Shown here in pieces: positions 52,351 through 61,918 of a stretch of DNA of 64,000 bases. The position numbers and the translations under genes are program-made. Every line of letters starts with the position of its first letter. The first letter of the stretch is position 1. Where the stretch lies: assembly GCA_965208065.1 (NCBI GenBank), contig OZ242313.1:2294001-2358000 (forward strand), given 5' to 3'. The notes below the pieces were generated by a model. It saw only the letters and a program-made list of their open reading frames with translations. It ran no database searches and was not told where the DNA came from. The stretch is from Bin103 sp002238925 (lineage in GTDB: Bacteria; Spirochaetota; Spirochaetia; SZUA-6; Bin103).

Positions 52351-53898
52351 TCAGGCGGGGAGGGCGATGTCGGGCAACGCGAAGCGGTCGCCGGTAGATG
52401 CGATCCACTCCGTCAGCAGGCCGTGGCAGCGTTCCTTCTGGTCCTGGTAAGCGGCGTCGAACACGTAGTTGGCCTGCTCGTAGGGGTCGTTCGCGGTATC
52501 GAACAGCATCCAGTCGCTGCCGGGGGTGCAGGCGTACTTCCATCCTTCGCGGGTGACCACGCCGCGCCACGGCTGGCTGGTAGTGTGGCGGTGCAGCTTG
52601 GGCGGGATTTGCTGCAGGTAGGCGCTCTGCGGTTCCGCCTCCGGGCTCGGATCGCCGCGGTACTCCGGCGCGTCGGAGCGGATGCAGTGCGCGGAGTAGT
52701 CGTAGCCGACCATGCCCTCCGGCGCGTCGATGCCGCACAACCCCAGACTGGTGGGGGCGATGTCGACGTGGTTGAGCGGCGCGTCGCTGCTGCCGACCCG
52801 CATGTGGTAGTCGCCGCCGGCGCGGTGCACGATGAACGGCACCCGGATCGCCTCCTCCCATGGCGTCGATTTCCCGAACTGGCCGTGGCTGCCCATCATG
52901 TCGCCGTGGTCGGAGAAGAACACCACGTAGGTGTCGCGGTCGACGCCCATCCCGGTGAGCGCGGCGCGGATGCGCCCGATGTTGTAGTCCAGGTTCTCGA
53001 TCATTGCGTAGTAGCCGGCCAGGTCGAAGCGCGCTCGCTGCTCGACGCCGGCGGTGACCGGTACGTTGCGCCGTAGTTCGAGGTCGGCGGGGTGGATGCG
53101 CCGTGCGCCGCAGGCGGGATTCGTGGGGGTGACGTTGGGGCCGTGCGGAGGCTGTACCGAGAGTACGGCAAAGAACGGCCGGTATTCGGGCCCGGCGGTG
53201 GCCGGGGCGAGGCGCTCAACGGCGCCGGCACCGCCGACCGCGCCGCCGGCGGGGGTGCCGGCACTGCTGCCGATGCCGCCTGTGCTGCGTGCCGGGTCGG
53301 CGGTGCGTTTGCCCGCCGGGCCTGTGCTGCGGCCCGCGGCCTCGGCGTTCGTCCCGGCGGAACCGACGTGGCGGCGCAGATGGGCGATCAGCAGGTCGCT
53401 CAAGGCGTCGGTCTCGTAGCCGGGCAGCCGCAGGGGTGACTCGCTCTCGGAGCCGTGCACGTAGCACTCGTGCTGGTTGTTGTTGTTCTCGTAGCCCATC
53501 CAGTAGCGGAACCCGCCGCGCCGCTCCGGCGGCACGTAGTGGGTGGGCCAGTTGTTGCCGTCCAGGTGCCACTTGCCGACGTAGGCGGTGTGGTAGCCGG
53601 CGGCGTCGAACGCGTGCGCAACGGTGGGGATGTCAGGCGGCAGCGGAGACGGGGTTCGGGTGACACCGGTCTGATGCGGGTAGCGCCCGGTCAGCAGCGC
53701 GCCGCGGAACGGGGTGCACCAGGGCGCACCGGCTACCGCGGCGTCGAAGCGCATGCCCTCGCGCGCGAGGTTGTCGATGTTGGGGGTGAACACGTTGCGG
53801 TCGCCCCGATAGCTGGTGGCGTGGGCACGGTGCTGGTCGCCGAACACCCACAGCACGTTGGGTGGCCGCGGCGTGCGCAGGGTCAGCCGGTCGCTCAC
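52351..53898 (-). CDS. Type I sulfatase (choline-sulfatase/arylsulfatase-like)
   Basis: The 515-residue protein has VFGDQHRAHATSYRG (metal Asp21), the formylglycine site WCTPFRGALLTGR (Cys61), GKWHLDGNNW near 108 and VVFFSDHGDMMGSHGQFGK near 320, typical of this group. Residues about 179-238 are a Gly/Ala/Thr-rich insertion (DNA 53185-53364) that interrupts the usual helix-to-strand junction before FFAVLSVQPPHGPN. No signal peptide is evident. It starts 28 nt after the PhyH gene. Confidence 0.92.
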   Translation of the reverse strand: MSDRLTLRTPRPPNVLWVFGDQHRAHATSYRGDRNVFTPNIDNLAREGMRFDAAVAGAPWCTPFRGALLTGRYPHQTGVTRTPSPLPPDIPTVAHAFDAAGYHTAYVGKWHLDGNNWPTHYVPPERRGGFRYWMGYENNNNQHECYVHGSESESPLRLPGYETDALSDLLIAHLRRHVGSAGTNAEAAGRSTGPAGKRTADPARSTGGIGSSAGTPAGGAVGGAGAVERLAPATAGPEYRPFFAVLSVQPPHGPNVTPTNPACGARRIHPADLELRRNVPVTAGVEQRARFDLAGYYAMIENLDYNIGRIRAALTGMGVDRDTYVVFFSDHGDMMGSHGQFGKSTPWEEAIRVPFIVHRAGGDYHMRVGSSDAPLNHVDIAPTSLGLCGIDAPEGMVGYDYSAHCIRSDAPEYRGDPSPEAEPQSAYLQQIPPKLHRHTTSQPWRGVVTREGWKYACTPGSDWMLFDTANDPYEQANYVFDAAYQDQKERCHGLLTEWIASTGDRFALPDIALPA

Positions 53899-53926
53899 GG
53901 GGCAGAGCCGACGCGCCCGACAACCG

Positions 53927-54721
53927 TCAGACGCGGCCCGGGAACGAGCACCCGCGCACCTGCTTGAAGGGGGGCATCTTGGGGGCGTCGGTGACGGTGA
54001 TGTCCTGCCACGAGCTGGCGCGCATGTAGTGGATGGCGTAGGCGCGACGGCGCGACGGCGACGTGTTCTTGCTGCTGGTGTGCAGGGTCAGGCTGTGGTG
54101 GAAGCTGATGCTGCCGGCGGGCACCGGCACCGGCACCGCCGGCCACCGCTCGGTCTCCAGGTCGTCGATGAAGTGGTCCAAGCGGTTTCTCGACAGCATT
54201 CCCCAGCGGTGGGTGCCGGGTACGAAGCGCAGGCAGCCGTTGTTCAGGGTGGCGTCGTCGATCGCCGTCCAGGCGGTCACCAGGTCCATGGGATAGATGT
54301 CGCGCCAGGAGGCGGAGTCCTGGTGCCACGGTTGCGCGGAGCCGGTTACCGGCGACTTCATGAACAACTGGTCGCCGTACATCTTGATGTCGTCGGTGCC
54401 GAGCAGGTCGGCCACGATGTCGACCACGGCGGGATTGGTGGCGTGTTGCCACAGCAGGTCATCGTACACCGCCATGTTGAACAGTTTGCGGGTGGCCAGA
54501 ACGCGGTCAGCCACGGCGGTGGCGCCGTCGCGGAACACCGGCTCCAGTTGCAGGCTGGAGTCGGGGATGTGGGACGCTCTGCCGTCCGCGATCAGATCCG
54601 CGTGGTCGCCGAGGGTGGCCACCTGGTCGTCGGTCAGCACGCTTTCCACCTTGAGAAACCCATTAATCTGGAAATCGGCTACCGCCTCCGGGCTCAACGC
54701 CCGTAGCTTCTGTTGCTCCAT
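53927..54721 (-). CDS. PhyH-family Fe(II)/2-oxoglutarate oxygenase (third)
   Basis: The 264-residue protein has WHQDSASW (His133, Asp135), a candidate distal His214 in LTLHTSSKN, and GCLRFVPGTHRWG between them. ATG 54721 is chosen because the frame upstream lacks similarity. It leads the PhyH-sulfatase-SDR cluster, so it may hydroxylate or dealkylate the same substrate class. Confidence 0.9.
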   Translation of the reverse strand: MEQQKLRALSPEAVADFQINGFLKVESVLTDDQVATLGDHADLIADGRASHIPDSSLQLEPVFRDGATAVADRVLATRKLFNMAVYDDLLWQHATNPAVVDIVADLLGTDDIKMYGDQLFMKSPVTGSAQPWHQDSASWRDIYPMDLVTAWTAIDDATLNNGCLRFVPGTHRWGMLSRNRLDHFIDDLETERWPAVPVPVPAGSISFHHSLTLHTSSKNTSPSRRRAYAIHYMRASSWQDITVTDAPKMPPFKQVRGCSFPGRV

Positions 54722-54789
54722 GTCAGGTGCCGAGTGTAGCGGAGCCCGCCGTCCGCCGTCGACCCGAATTGAGCGCGAATGGGCCCCGT

Positions 54790-55188
54790 TCACTTGATCT
54801 GAGAACGGAGTGTGAGAGGGGCTGCCTTGGCGATGGTAGCGAAGTGGCCGTCATGGTGCATGAGTTCCGCCCCGGCCTCAAGCGCGCTCGCATAGATGAG
54901 CAGATCGGTTGCCGGTACCGTGACGCCGTTGCGCCGGAGCTGGAATCCGAGTTCCGCCGCCCTCCAACCCACCGTGCGGTCTGCCGCCGTCCAGTGAAAC
55001 CCTGAGAAGTCCGCTGCGACCGTTTCATACTGTCCGCGATCGCGGGTAAAGGTGAGGATCTCAGCCGCGACGATCGCGTTCACCGCTACTTGGTCCCGTC
55101 GGATAGCGTCGGTCACCCAGCGCTTGTAACGTGCGTCACCCTTAGCCCGGTAGTACTCGATCCACACCGAGCTGTCGACGAGAATCAT
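54790..55188 (-). CDS. vapC: VapC-like PIN-domain toxin
   Basis: The 132-residue protein begins MILVDSSVWIEYYR (Asp5 of the PIN active site), has a conserved Glu in NAIVAAEILTFTR and further acidic residues in VPATDLLIYASALEAG and HHDGHFATIA. PIN toxins are Mg-dependent RNases that cut tRNA or rRNA. It overlaps its antitoxin gene by 4 nt. Confidence 0.9.
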   Translation of the reverse strand: MILVDSSVWIEYYRAKGDARYKRWVTDAIRRDQVAVNAIVAAEILTFTRDRGQYETVAADFSGFHWTAADRTVGWRAAELGFQLRRNGVTVPATDLLIYASALEAGAELMHHDGHFATIAKAAPLTLRSQIK

Positions 55189-55391
55189 TGCTGTTCGCGG
55201 TACTGGCGAAGCGTCTCCTGGTCGACCTCCAGTTCGATGTTACCGGCATGAAGCAATGCGGCCTGCCGCTTGCGGGCACGCACCAGTTCGCGCAGAGCGA
55301 CGGCAATGGTCGCGCGTTTGCTCGGCGCGGCTAGCAGAGTCTGGGCTTCGCTGAGCAACTTCTCATCGATCGTGACAGTCAAGCGAGTCAT
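55185..55391 (-). CDS. vapB: VapB-like antitoxin
   Basis: The 68-residue protein reads MTRLTVTIDEKLLSEAQTLL then KRATIAVALRELVRARKRQ, a short strand and helix-turn-helix of the VapB/RHH type found with PIN toxins. Its stop overlaps the toxin ATG. Upstream, ATGACA-type words recur (about 55397 and 55424) and may be operator half-sites. Confidence 0.85.
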   Translation of the reverse strand: MTRLTVTIDEKLLSEAQTLLAAPSKRATIAVALRELVRARKRQAALLHAGNIELEVDQETLRQYREQQ

Positions 55392-55492
55392 CGCATGACA
55401 TTGGTAGTGCGAATCGTGACATCATGACAAGGCACGTTGCTGATCCTTGATCCTCGCTGCGCGCGGCGGCGACCGCGTATACTTGCGGTGCG

Positions 55493-56428
55493 ATGAAGCA
55501 GCGACGATTGGGAAAGACCGGGTGGCAGGTGAGTGCCGTGTCGATGGGATGCTGGGCGATCGGCGGCCAGTGGGGGGAGGTGAGCGAGCGGCAGGCGATA
55601 GCTACCGTGCACGCGGCGCTGGACGCGGGCGTGAACCTGTTCGACACCGCCGACAGCTACGGGCTGGGGCGCAGCGAGGAGTTGCTCGGCAAGGCACTGG
55701 CGGACCGGCGCGGCGCCGCCTGCGTGGCCACCAAGGCCGGCAACTGGGCGCGCCGCGCCGGCGACCCGCCGGGCCTGAAGAGCATCTACAGCATCATCAA
55801 CTGCTGCCACGCGAGCCTGTACCGGCTCGGCATCGAGACCATCGACCTGTACCAGTGCCACGTCGGCACCCCGGAGCGGCCGGAGATCTTCGTGGAGGCG
55901 TTCGAGTTGCTCAAGCGGCAGGGCAAGATCCGCCACTACGCGATTTCCACCAACGACGTCGCGGCGCTGGAAGCGCTCAACGTCAATGGCCAGTGCGCGG
56001 CGTGCCAGATCAACTACTCGATCCTGAACCGGTCGGCGGAGCGCGATATTCTGCCCTACTGCCTCGCCAACGACATCGGCGTGCTGCTGCGCGGCCCTAT
56101 TGCGCAGGGCCTGCTGGCGGACAAGTTCGACGCCGAAACGCGCTTCGATGACTCGGTGCGCGGCAAGTGGAATCCCGGCGGCGATCAGCGCAGCGGCTTC
56201 CTGGCCAACCTCGACCTGGTCGCGCGGCTGCGCGGCGCCCTGCGCCCGGGGCAGAGCATGGCCGACGCGGCACTGCAGTTTACGCTCGCCCATCCGGCCG
56301 TGACCTGCCCGATTCCGGGCATGAAGAACCCCGAGCAGGCGCGCGCCAACGCGGCGGCGGCCGACGGCGAACTGGATGCGGAACAGCTTGCCGCGATCGC
56401 CGCCGTCAGTCCCCCCGCGGCGGCCTGA
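55493..56428 (+). CDS. Aldo/keto reductase
   Basis: The 311-residue protein has the AKR barrel with its tetrad: Asp51 and Tyr56 (NLFDTADSYGLGRSEELLG), Lys81 (VATKAGNW) and a His in DLYQCHVG (near 123). It ends with the cofactor-binding ALQFTLAHPAVTCPIPGMKN. Likely an NADPH-dependent reductase of a sugar or aldehyde. It is divergent from the VapBC pair and converges on the TPR glycosyltransferase gene. Confidence 0.93.
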   Translation: MKQRRLGKTGWQVSAVSMGCWAIGGQWGEVSERQAIATVHAALDAGVNLFDTADSYGLGRSEELLGKALADRRGAACVATKAGNWARRAGDPPGLKSIYSIINCCHASLYRLGIETIDLYQCHVGTPERPEIFVEAFELLKRQGKIRHYAISTNDVAALEALNVNGQCAACQINYSILNRSAERDILPYCLANDIGVLLRGPIAQGLLADKFDAETRFDDSVRGKWNPGGDQRSGFLANLDLVARLRGALRPGQSMADAALQFTLAHPAVTCPIPGMKNPEQARANAAAADGELDAEQLAAIAAVSPPAAA

Positions 56429-56464
56429 TACCCCCGGTCCGCAAGATGTGCGCGCGCCGGGACG

Positions 56465-58987
56465 CTACGGCTCCGACGCATGGGCGCGCAGGGCTTCGAG
56501 TCCGGCCCGCGCGGTCGCAAGATTGGGGTCGATCTCGACCGCACGTTCGAAGTGGCGGAGCGCTTCCTCGGGCCGGTCCAGGTAGTACAGCGTAGCACCG
56601 AGATTGGAGTAGGTCTGTGCGCTGTTTGGCGTGAGCTCGAGCAGGTCCCGGTACAGCGCAAGCGCCGCTTCGTACTGCTGCTCGCCGAAGCGCACCATCG
56701 CGAGGCGGTCGATCGACGTGGAGTCGCGCGGGTCGATCTCAATTGCCGCGCTGTAGTGTTTCGCCGCCGCCTCCGTGCGGTTCAGATGCTGCGCCGCCTG
56801 CCCGGCGAGGCCGTGCAGCGAGCCGGCCACCCGGAGGTCCGGTTGCAGGGACAGGGCACGGTCCATGGCTTCGAGAGATTCCTCGTAACGCTCCATGCGA
56901 AACAGTGTGTCGCCCATGCCGGCGTAGGCGAGCGCGAAGTCGGGCGAGATCGCCAGCACCTCCCGATAGGCAGCGAGCGCGTCGTCGTAGCGCTGCTCCT
57001 TGCGGAGCGCTTCGGCGATGTTCTGCAGATGCGCGGGGTCGTTGGGGCGCAGCTCGCGGGCGTGGCGCATGAGCGCGTCGGCCTCGTCGCGGCGGCCTTG
57101 CGCGCGCAGGACCCCGGCCAGATCCAGCATCGCCGGGACCTCGCCTGGTGCGATCGACATCGCTTCGCGGAAGTGTTCCTCGGCGCGGTCGAGCTGCCCC
57201 AATGCGTGCGCCGCCCGGCCCATGAGGACGTAGAGCTTGGCCGCGAACGGGAGCCCCGGCTGGATCTGCAGGCAGGTGCTCAACGACTCGATCGCCTCCT
57301 CGTAGCGTCCCAGTTGAAACAGCGCATCCCCCAAGCCCGCGTGCGCCAGCGCGTAGCCGCGGTCGCGATCCAGTACCGCGCGGTAGGCTTCGACCGCCTC
57401 CTCGTAGCGGCCCTGCTTGCGGAGCAGCTCAGCGCTGTTCTGCATCGCGCTCTGGTGCTTCGGATCCAGTGCAAGCGCCTGCCTGAGTGCTGCGCCGGAG
57501 GCTTCGAACTGCTCCAGGTTCATCAGCGCGAGCCCGAGGTTGGAGTGCGCGTCGGCCGATTCGGGGCGCTGTTCGACGGCGATGCGGCTGGCGGCGAGCC
57601 CGTCCTCGTTGCGCCCCGCCTCGATCAGCGCGTTGCCGAGGTTCAGGTGTGCATCGCGCGCCTGGGGGTTGAGCGCGACCACGTGGCTGAACAGCGTGAC
57701 CTCGTCGTGGTAGATGGCCGCCTGCCGCCAGGTTAGGGTGCCAAGCAGCAGCACGACCACCGCTGCCGCCGCACTCGCGCCGGTCCGGTAGGCGGCGGGC
57801 AGCCTGCCCACGCCATAAGCCGCACCCCCGACCAGTACGGCCACTACGCCGATTCCGGCCAAGTACTGGAAGCGGTCGGCGACCAACGAGAACTGCATGT
57901 AGCCGTAGTCGACGAATCCCAGCACCGGCGCCAGCGTCACGGCAAAGAACAGCGCTCCGGCCAGCGGTCCGCGCCCGATCCGCCGCCGCCCGATCCAGAG
58001 CAGCGCCGCCAGCGCCGCCGCCCCGGCCAGGTAGGCCCAGGCCAGGAGCTCGCCGGTGTCGATCTCCCACAGCGGGTAGATCACTGCCAGGTCGAGCGGC
58101 CAGATCAGCTTGCCGGCGTAGAACCACAGCGCGCGTGCCGCAATCAGCGCGCGCTCGGCCAGCGTATAGCCCAGCTCCAGCGGTTCCCGCGACGTGTAGA
58201 ACGCCAGGTCGGCGAGCGTGATCGCCACACCGACCGCAACGAACGGCGCCAGGCGCAGCAGGTCGACCGGCGTCACCCGACCGCGCTGCCACCAGTGCCA
58301 GATCAGCAGTGCCGCCGGCAGCGTTACCACCACCGACTTGGACAGCAGGCCGGCGGCGAACAGCACCAGGGCAAGCGCGTAGCGGCCGGGACCGGGCGAC
58401 TCGTCGAAGCGCACCCAGGTGAGCACGGCCGTGAGGTAAAACAGGCCGGACAGCACGTCCTTGCGCTCGATGATCCACGCCACCGACTCGACGTGCAGCG
58501 GGTGCACGGCAAACAGCGCGGCGATCAGCACGGCGCCGGGCACGGAGAGACGGTCGAGCAGGCGCCACAGCAGCAGGCAGTTGACCAGGTGCAGGAGGAT
58601 GTTGACGGCGTGGTAGCCGAGCGGGTTGAGGCCCCAGATCTTGTGCTCCAGCCAGAACGAGGTGTAGACCAGCGGCCAGTAGTGGCCTTCGTTCTTGATG
58701 TCGGCGGGCGACAGCCAGATGCTGCGCAGGCCGTCCGGTGAGTGGATGACCGGTTCCTCGGAGAAGATCACGTCGTCCCAGACAAAGCCGCCCTGCAGCG
58801 CCGGGAAGTAGGCGACCACGACCAGCAGCGAGATCGTCATGGCAACGGTCGCGCCCGGTTGGGACAACTTGTCCGATTGCGCTATCGACCCGCCCTCAGC
58901 ATCGCATTCGCCCGCGGCCGCCGACGCCGCCCGCGACGGCAACGGTTGCGGTGACGCCTTACGTCTTCGGCGGTTACGCTTTGCCAT
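56465..58987 (-). CDS. TMTC-like membrane glycosyltransferase with C-terminal TPR repeats
   Basis: The 840-residue protein has a basic N-terminus, about ten membrane segments (from VAMTISLLVVVAYFPALQGG) with GFVWDDVIF and HPLHVESVAWIIERKDVLSGLFYL, motifs of the TMTC/GT-C group (DD near the first loop, ER motif), and then about 12 tetratricopeptide repeats (for example YSNLGATLYYLDRPEEALRHF) to the C-terminus. TMTC-type proteins transfer mannose from lipid carriers; the bacterial substrate is unknown. ATG directly abuts the upstream stop, so it is translated from the same operon. Confidence 0.85.
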   Translation of the reverse strand: MAKRNRRRRKASPQPLPSRAASAAAGECDAEGGSIAQSDKLSQPGATVAMTISLLVVVAYFPALQGGFVWDDVIFSEEPVIHSPDGLRSIWLSPADIKNEGHYWPLVYTSFWLEHKIWGLNPLGYHAVNILLHLVNCLLLWRLLDRLSVPGAVLIAALFAVHPLHVESVAWIIERKDVLSGLFYLTAVLTWVRFDESPGPGRYALALVLFAAGLLSKSVVVTLPAALLIWHWWQRGRVTPVDLLRLAPFVAVGVAITLADLAFYTSREPLELGYTLAERALIAARALWFYAGKLIWPLDLAVIYPLWEIDTGELLAWAYLAGAAALAALLWIGRRRIGRGPLAGALFFAVTLAPVLGFVDYGYMQFSLVADRFQYLAGIGVVAVLVGGAAYGVGRLPAAYRTGASAAAAVVVLLLGTLTWRQAAIYHDEVTLFSHVVALNPQARDAHLNLGNALIEAGRNEDGLAASRIAVEQRPESADAHSNLGLALMNLEQFEASGAALRQALALDPKHQSAMQNSAELLRKQGRYEEAVEAYRAVLDRDRGYALAHAGLGDALFQLGRYEEAIESLSTCLQIQPGLPFAAKLYVLMGRAAHALGQLDRAEEHFREAMSIAPGEVPAMLDLAGVLRAQGRRDEADALMRHARELRPNDPAHLQNIAEALRKEQRYDDALAAYREVLAISPDFALAYAGMGDTLFRMERYEESLEAMDRALSLQPDLRVAGSLHGLAGQAAQHLNRTEAAAKHYSAAIEIDPRDSTSIDRLAMVRFGEQQYEAALALYRDLLELTPNSAQTYSNLGATLYYLDRPEEALRHFERAVEIDPNLATARAGLEALRAHASEP

Positions 58988-60571
58988 TCACTCCAGCCGA
59001 AGCACGTTGAGAATCGGCTTCGGGTTGTCCACGTAGGCAGCCATCAAATCCTTCTTGCGCGCACGCTCGAGCCCGAAGTTGGCGAGGTGGTAGCCGATCT
59101 GCGGCCGGCGCCATTGCCACAGGCTGGCACGATCGGGGTTGTCATGGTCGCTCCACTGGTTGGTCCATCCTATCAGGCTGTAACTGTAGGCGCCGACGAA
59201 CTGCACCGCGACCGACCATACGAGCAGTGCGGCGAACAGGACGCGGAGGCCCCGGTTGGCGAGGACCTGCCCGATCACCGGGATCATCAACAAGGCCAGG
59301 AACGGGGTCGTGTCGACGATGGGCCGGTAACCCCAAGTCGAGCCCCCCCACCAGTCGAACCACCTGCCGGCGACCAGGAACAGCAGCACGACCGCCGCCT
59401 GCAACGGGATCAACGGGCGGTAGATCGCGTTCCTCCATATCGCTACGGCGCCGACCAGCCCGAGCAGGAGCACCGGGGAGAACCACACCAGACCGCGTTG
59501 GGGGCTGATGAGCAGTCCCGGAATGCTCTCCAGCCATGAACTCTGCCAGAGATTATCGGACCCCGTGCTCGCCAGCGCGATGATCTTCGACGCCACGCCC
59601 TGCCCGAATGTCAGCGGGCTGCCAAAGTAGTAGCTGTTGTAGGCAACCAGGATCGCCAACAGGGGCAGGCCGCCAAGCACGTAGGCGGCGAGGCGGCGGT
59701 GGCTGGTCCAGACCAGGTAGGCACCCACACACACCACCACGACGGCACTGGCCGGACGGCACAGCACGGCCATTCCGAGCGCCGCCCCGCAGCAGGCGGC
59801 ATCGCTCATGCGCTGCGTCCGGCGCAACAGAAACCAGGCCCCGAGGCTGAGAAAAAACGTGTTGGCCGGATGCTGCCAGAGTGCCTGGCTGTTGATCGGC
59901 CACACGCAGCTGCCCAACCCGAAAGCCAGCGCCACCAGGAATGCCGGCATCGGCGCGACGAAACCGCGCGCGGCCAGGAATACGAACAGTGCCGCGCCGG
60001 CGGTCAGCAAGGAGGCCGCCAAGGCGCCGCCGTGCCACCACCAGTAGCGGTCGGCGGCGATGTCCACGAACAGGTCGAGCGCGGCATACACCGGCAGTCC
60101 GGTGAGCGGAGCGCCCACGCCGAACGTGTTTACATACCGGTCGGGGTGAGTAGTCGCGGACAGGTAGTAGTAGTGGGTCGGAGCCTTCAGCCGGCCCCGC
60201 CGGTATGCATCGTCGACGGCGCTGTTCCAGTTGTCGAAAGTAACCCGTTGAGCCGGTTGTCCGGGCTGTTCCAGGGTCCAGAAAAAGGCGTCCGGCGCGT
60301 GCGGCGGGCTGACCGACAAAGCGCCTCGTTTCAGAAGGTTCACGCTGAACAGCATATTGCCGGCCTGGTCGTTGCCGGGCAGGAAGTCGCCGTTGCTCAG
60401 ATACGCGGCGAGGCACACTACGAAAAGCACCGCCGGCACGGCAAATCTGCGTGCGGCGGCGTGCGTCTCGGCCGGTGCTGCCGATCCGTGCGTGCGGCGC
60501 TGAAGTCCGGCGCGGCCACCGGTCGCGGGCCGCTTTCGCCGCCGTTCAATGTTCCGGGTACTGGGTGCCAC
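58988..60571 (-). CDS. GT-C membrane glycosyltransferase (PMT/GT39-like)
   Basis: The 527-residue protein has a first membrane segment FAVPAVLFVVCLAAYLSNGDFLPGNDQAGNMLF, with the acidic loop after the first helix typical of GT-C enzymes, and about ten further hydrophobic segments. The GTG at 60571, two bases after the upstream stop, is the likeliest start; the open frame extends to 60784 inside that gene. It lies in an operon with three other membrane glycosyltransferases and probably assembles a lipid-linked or cell-surface glycan. Confidence 0.75.
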   Translation of the reverse strand: MAPSTRNIERRRKRPATGGRAGLQRRTHGSAAPAETHAAARRFAVPAVLFVVCLAAYLSNGDFLPGNDQAGNMLFSVNLLKRGALSVSPPHAPDAFFWTLEQPGQPAQRVTFDNWNSAVDDAYRRGRLKAPTHYYYLSATTHPDRYVNTFGVGAPLTGLPVYAALDLFVDIAADRYWWWHGGALAASLLTAGAALFVFLAARGFVAPMPAFLVALAFGLGSCVWPINSQALWQHPANTFFLSLGAWFLLRRTQRMSDAACCGAALGMAVLCRPASAVVVVCVGAYLVWTSHRRLAAYVLGGLPLLAILVAYNSYYFGSPLTFGQGVASKIIALASTGSDNLWQSSWLESIPGLLISPQRGLVWFSPVLLLGLVGAVAIWRNAIYRPLIPLQAAVVLLFLVAGRWFDWWGGSTWGYRPIVDTTPFLALLMIPVIGQVLANRGLRVLFAALLVWSVAVQFVGAYSYSLIGWTNQWSDHDNPDRASLWQWRRPQIGYHLANFGLERARKKDLMAAYVDNPKPILNVLRLE

Positions 60572-60573
60572 GG

Positions 60574-61893
60574 TCAGGCAATCCAGAGATTCAAGCTGAA
60601 CTTGTGCAACAAGAACAACTGCAAACCCAGCATCGCGGCACAAGCCGCATATACGATCCATCGCTGATTGACGTTGCGTGCCAATACCAGGCCGAGATAC
60701 GGCACGGCGACCAACCAGAAGCGAGGGAACGAAACGCCGATTCCCATTGCCGCCTGACCGTACACCAGGGGAACGTAAAAACACAACAGGCGCAAGTCCT
60801 TGTAGACCACAAAAACCACACTGCCGAGCATGGCAGCGATCACGAACATCTTGTCGAATAGGTTGTCTCGTGCACCGAACCAGGTCGTACTCTCGGACCG
60901 CAGATAAGCCAGAAAATGGCCTGGATTGAGCAAATTGGAAATGCTGTTGACGGCAAACGTGTCTTGGCCCGCAAACCCCGCAAATGGGTCACCCGTAGCA
61001 ACTCCGAAGAATGCCAAGTACGCCAAGCCGCCGACTACGAACGCGGCCAGACAGTGGGCATGGTAGTTCCAATCGAACGAGATTGAAGCCAACTTTCGGG
61101 CGGACCGGGTACCCTTGTCCGGGCTGCTGCGCGACGATCGGGAGGCTTCCCTCAGCGACTTGAAATAGCCGAGCAGCATATGCGCGAACACGCCGGCGGC
61201 AACGAACAACGCGGTGCCCCTTGTCAACGGCAGCAAGGCCGCAAAAAGCCACGCCATTCTGCTTCGCGTAAACAGATAATGATAGACAAACCCCAGTTGA
61301 AGGAACAGGAAGAGTCCTTCGGTATAGAACACGGAAGCATAAAATGCAGTCGGAAACGACAGCGTAACAAGGACGGCCAAATGAGGGCTCCTGCAACCCA
61401 AGAGATGGCCTGTAAGAAACAGAAAATAGCAGAACCCGGCAGTTGTCAGAACACTCAGCAAGCCGGCCGCTGCCATGCGCGGTAGAACGAGGCTCAATAC
61501 CCGGATGAGCATCGGATACAACGGGAAAAAGGCATGCGAACTGTCGGGTGTTCCGGCGTAATTATAGCCCCAGTCGGACAGGAGCAAGTAATACTGGCCG
61601 TCCCAGTTCGAGAATGGAATATACCACGACGCTAGATCACCCGAACCGGTATACCACCGATTCCACAGGTTGAACACGTTACCGAAGTCGGTGGACAAGT
61701 AGAATGACAGCAATATGGCCGTGACAATGAGGGCCTTTGCGACTAATGCGATACCCACACCGCGCATTCCTCTTCGCACCAAATCGGTCACGGCAAGTCC
61801 GCATGGGGAGTCGACTTCCGCGGTATGCCCGACCGGCGAGTGGTTCGGGTACTCTTCCCGGCGTGTCGCCGCCGCAGCAACGAGTGTCCGCAC
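60574..61893 (-). CDS. PIG-V-like GT-C mannosyltransferase
   Basis: The protein has WDGQYYLLLSDWGY (loop after the first helix, PIG-V signature), HAFFPLYPMLIRVLS, YTEGLFLFLQLGF and LLPLTRGTALFVAAGVF, as in the eukaryotic GPI mannosyltransferase 2 family and its bacterial relatives. About ten membrane segments. The start is uncertain: GTG 61893 avoids overlap with the upstream gene, but GTG 61791 or ATG 61767 are also possible. Membrane-embedded, using a lipid-phosphate sugar donor. Confidence 0.8.
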   Translation of the reverse strand: MRTLVAAAATRREEYPNHSPVGHTAEVDSPCGLAVTDLVRRGMRGVGIALVAKALIVTAILLSFYLSTDFGNVFNLWNRWYTGSGDLASWYIPFSNWDGQYYLLLSDWGYNYAGTPDSSHAFFPLYPMLIRVLSLVLPRMAAAGLLSVLTTAGFCYFLFLTGHLLGCRSPHLAVLVTLSFPTAFYASVFYTEGLFLFLQLGFVYHYLFTRSRMAWLFAALLPLTRGTALFVAAGVFAHMLLGYFKSLREASRSSRSSPDKGTRSARKLASISFDWNYHAHCLAAFVVGGLAYLAFFGVATGDPFAGFAGQDTFAVNSISNLLNPGHFLAYLRSESTTWFGARDNLFDKMFVIAAMLGSVVFVVYKDLRLLCFYVPLVYGQAAMGIGVSFPRFWLVAVPYLGLVLARNVNQRWIVYAACAAMLGLQLFLLHKFSLNLWIA

Positions 61894-61918
61894 GTCGCGG
61901 CCGGGATGGCCGCCGCGC

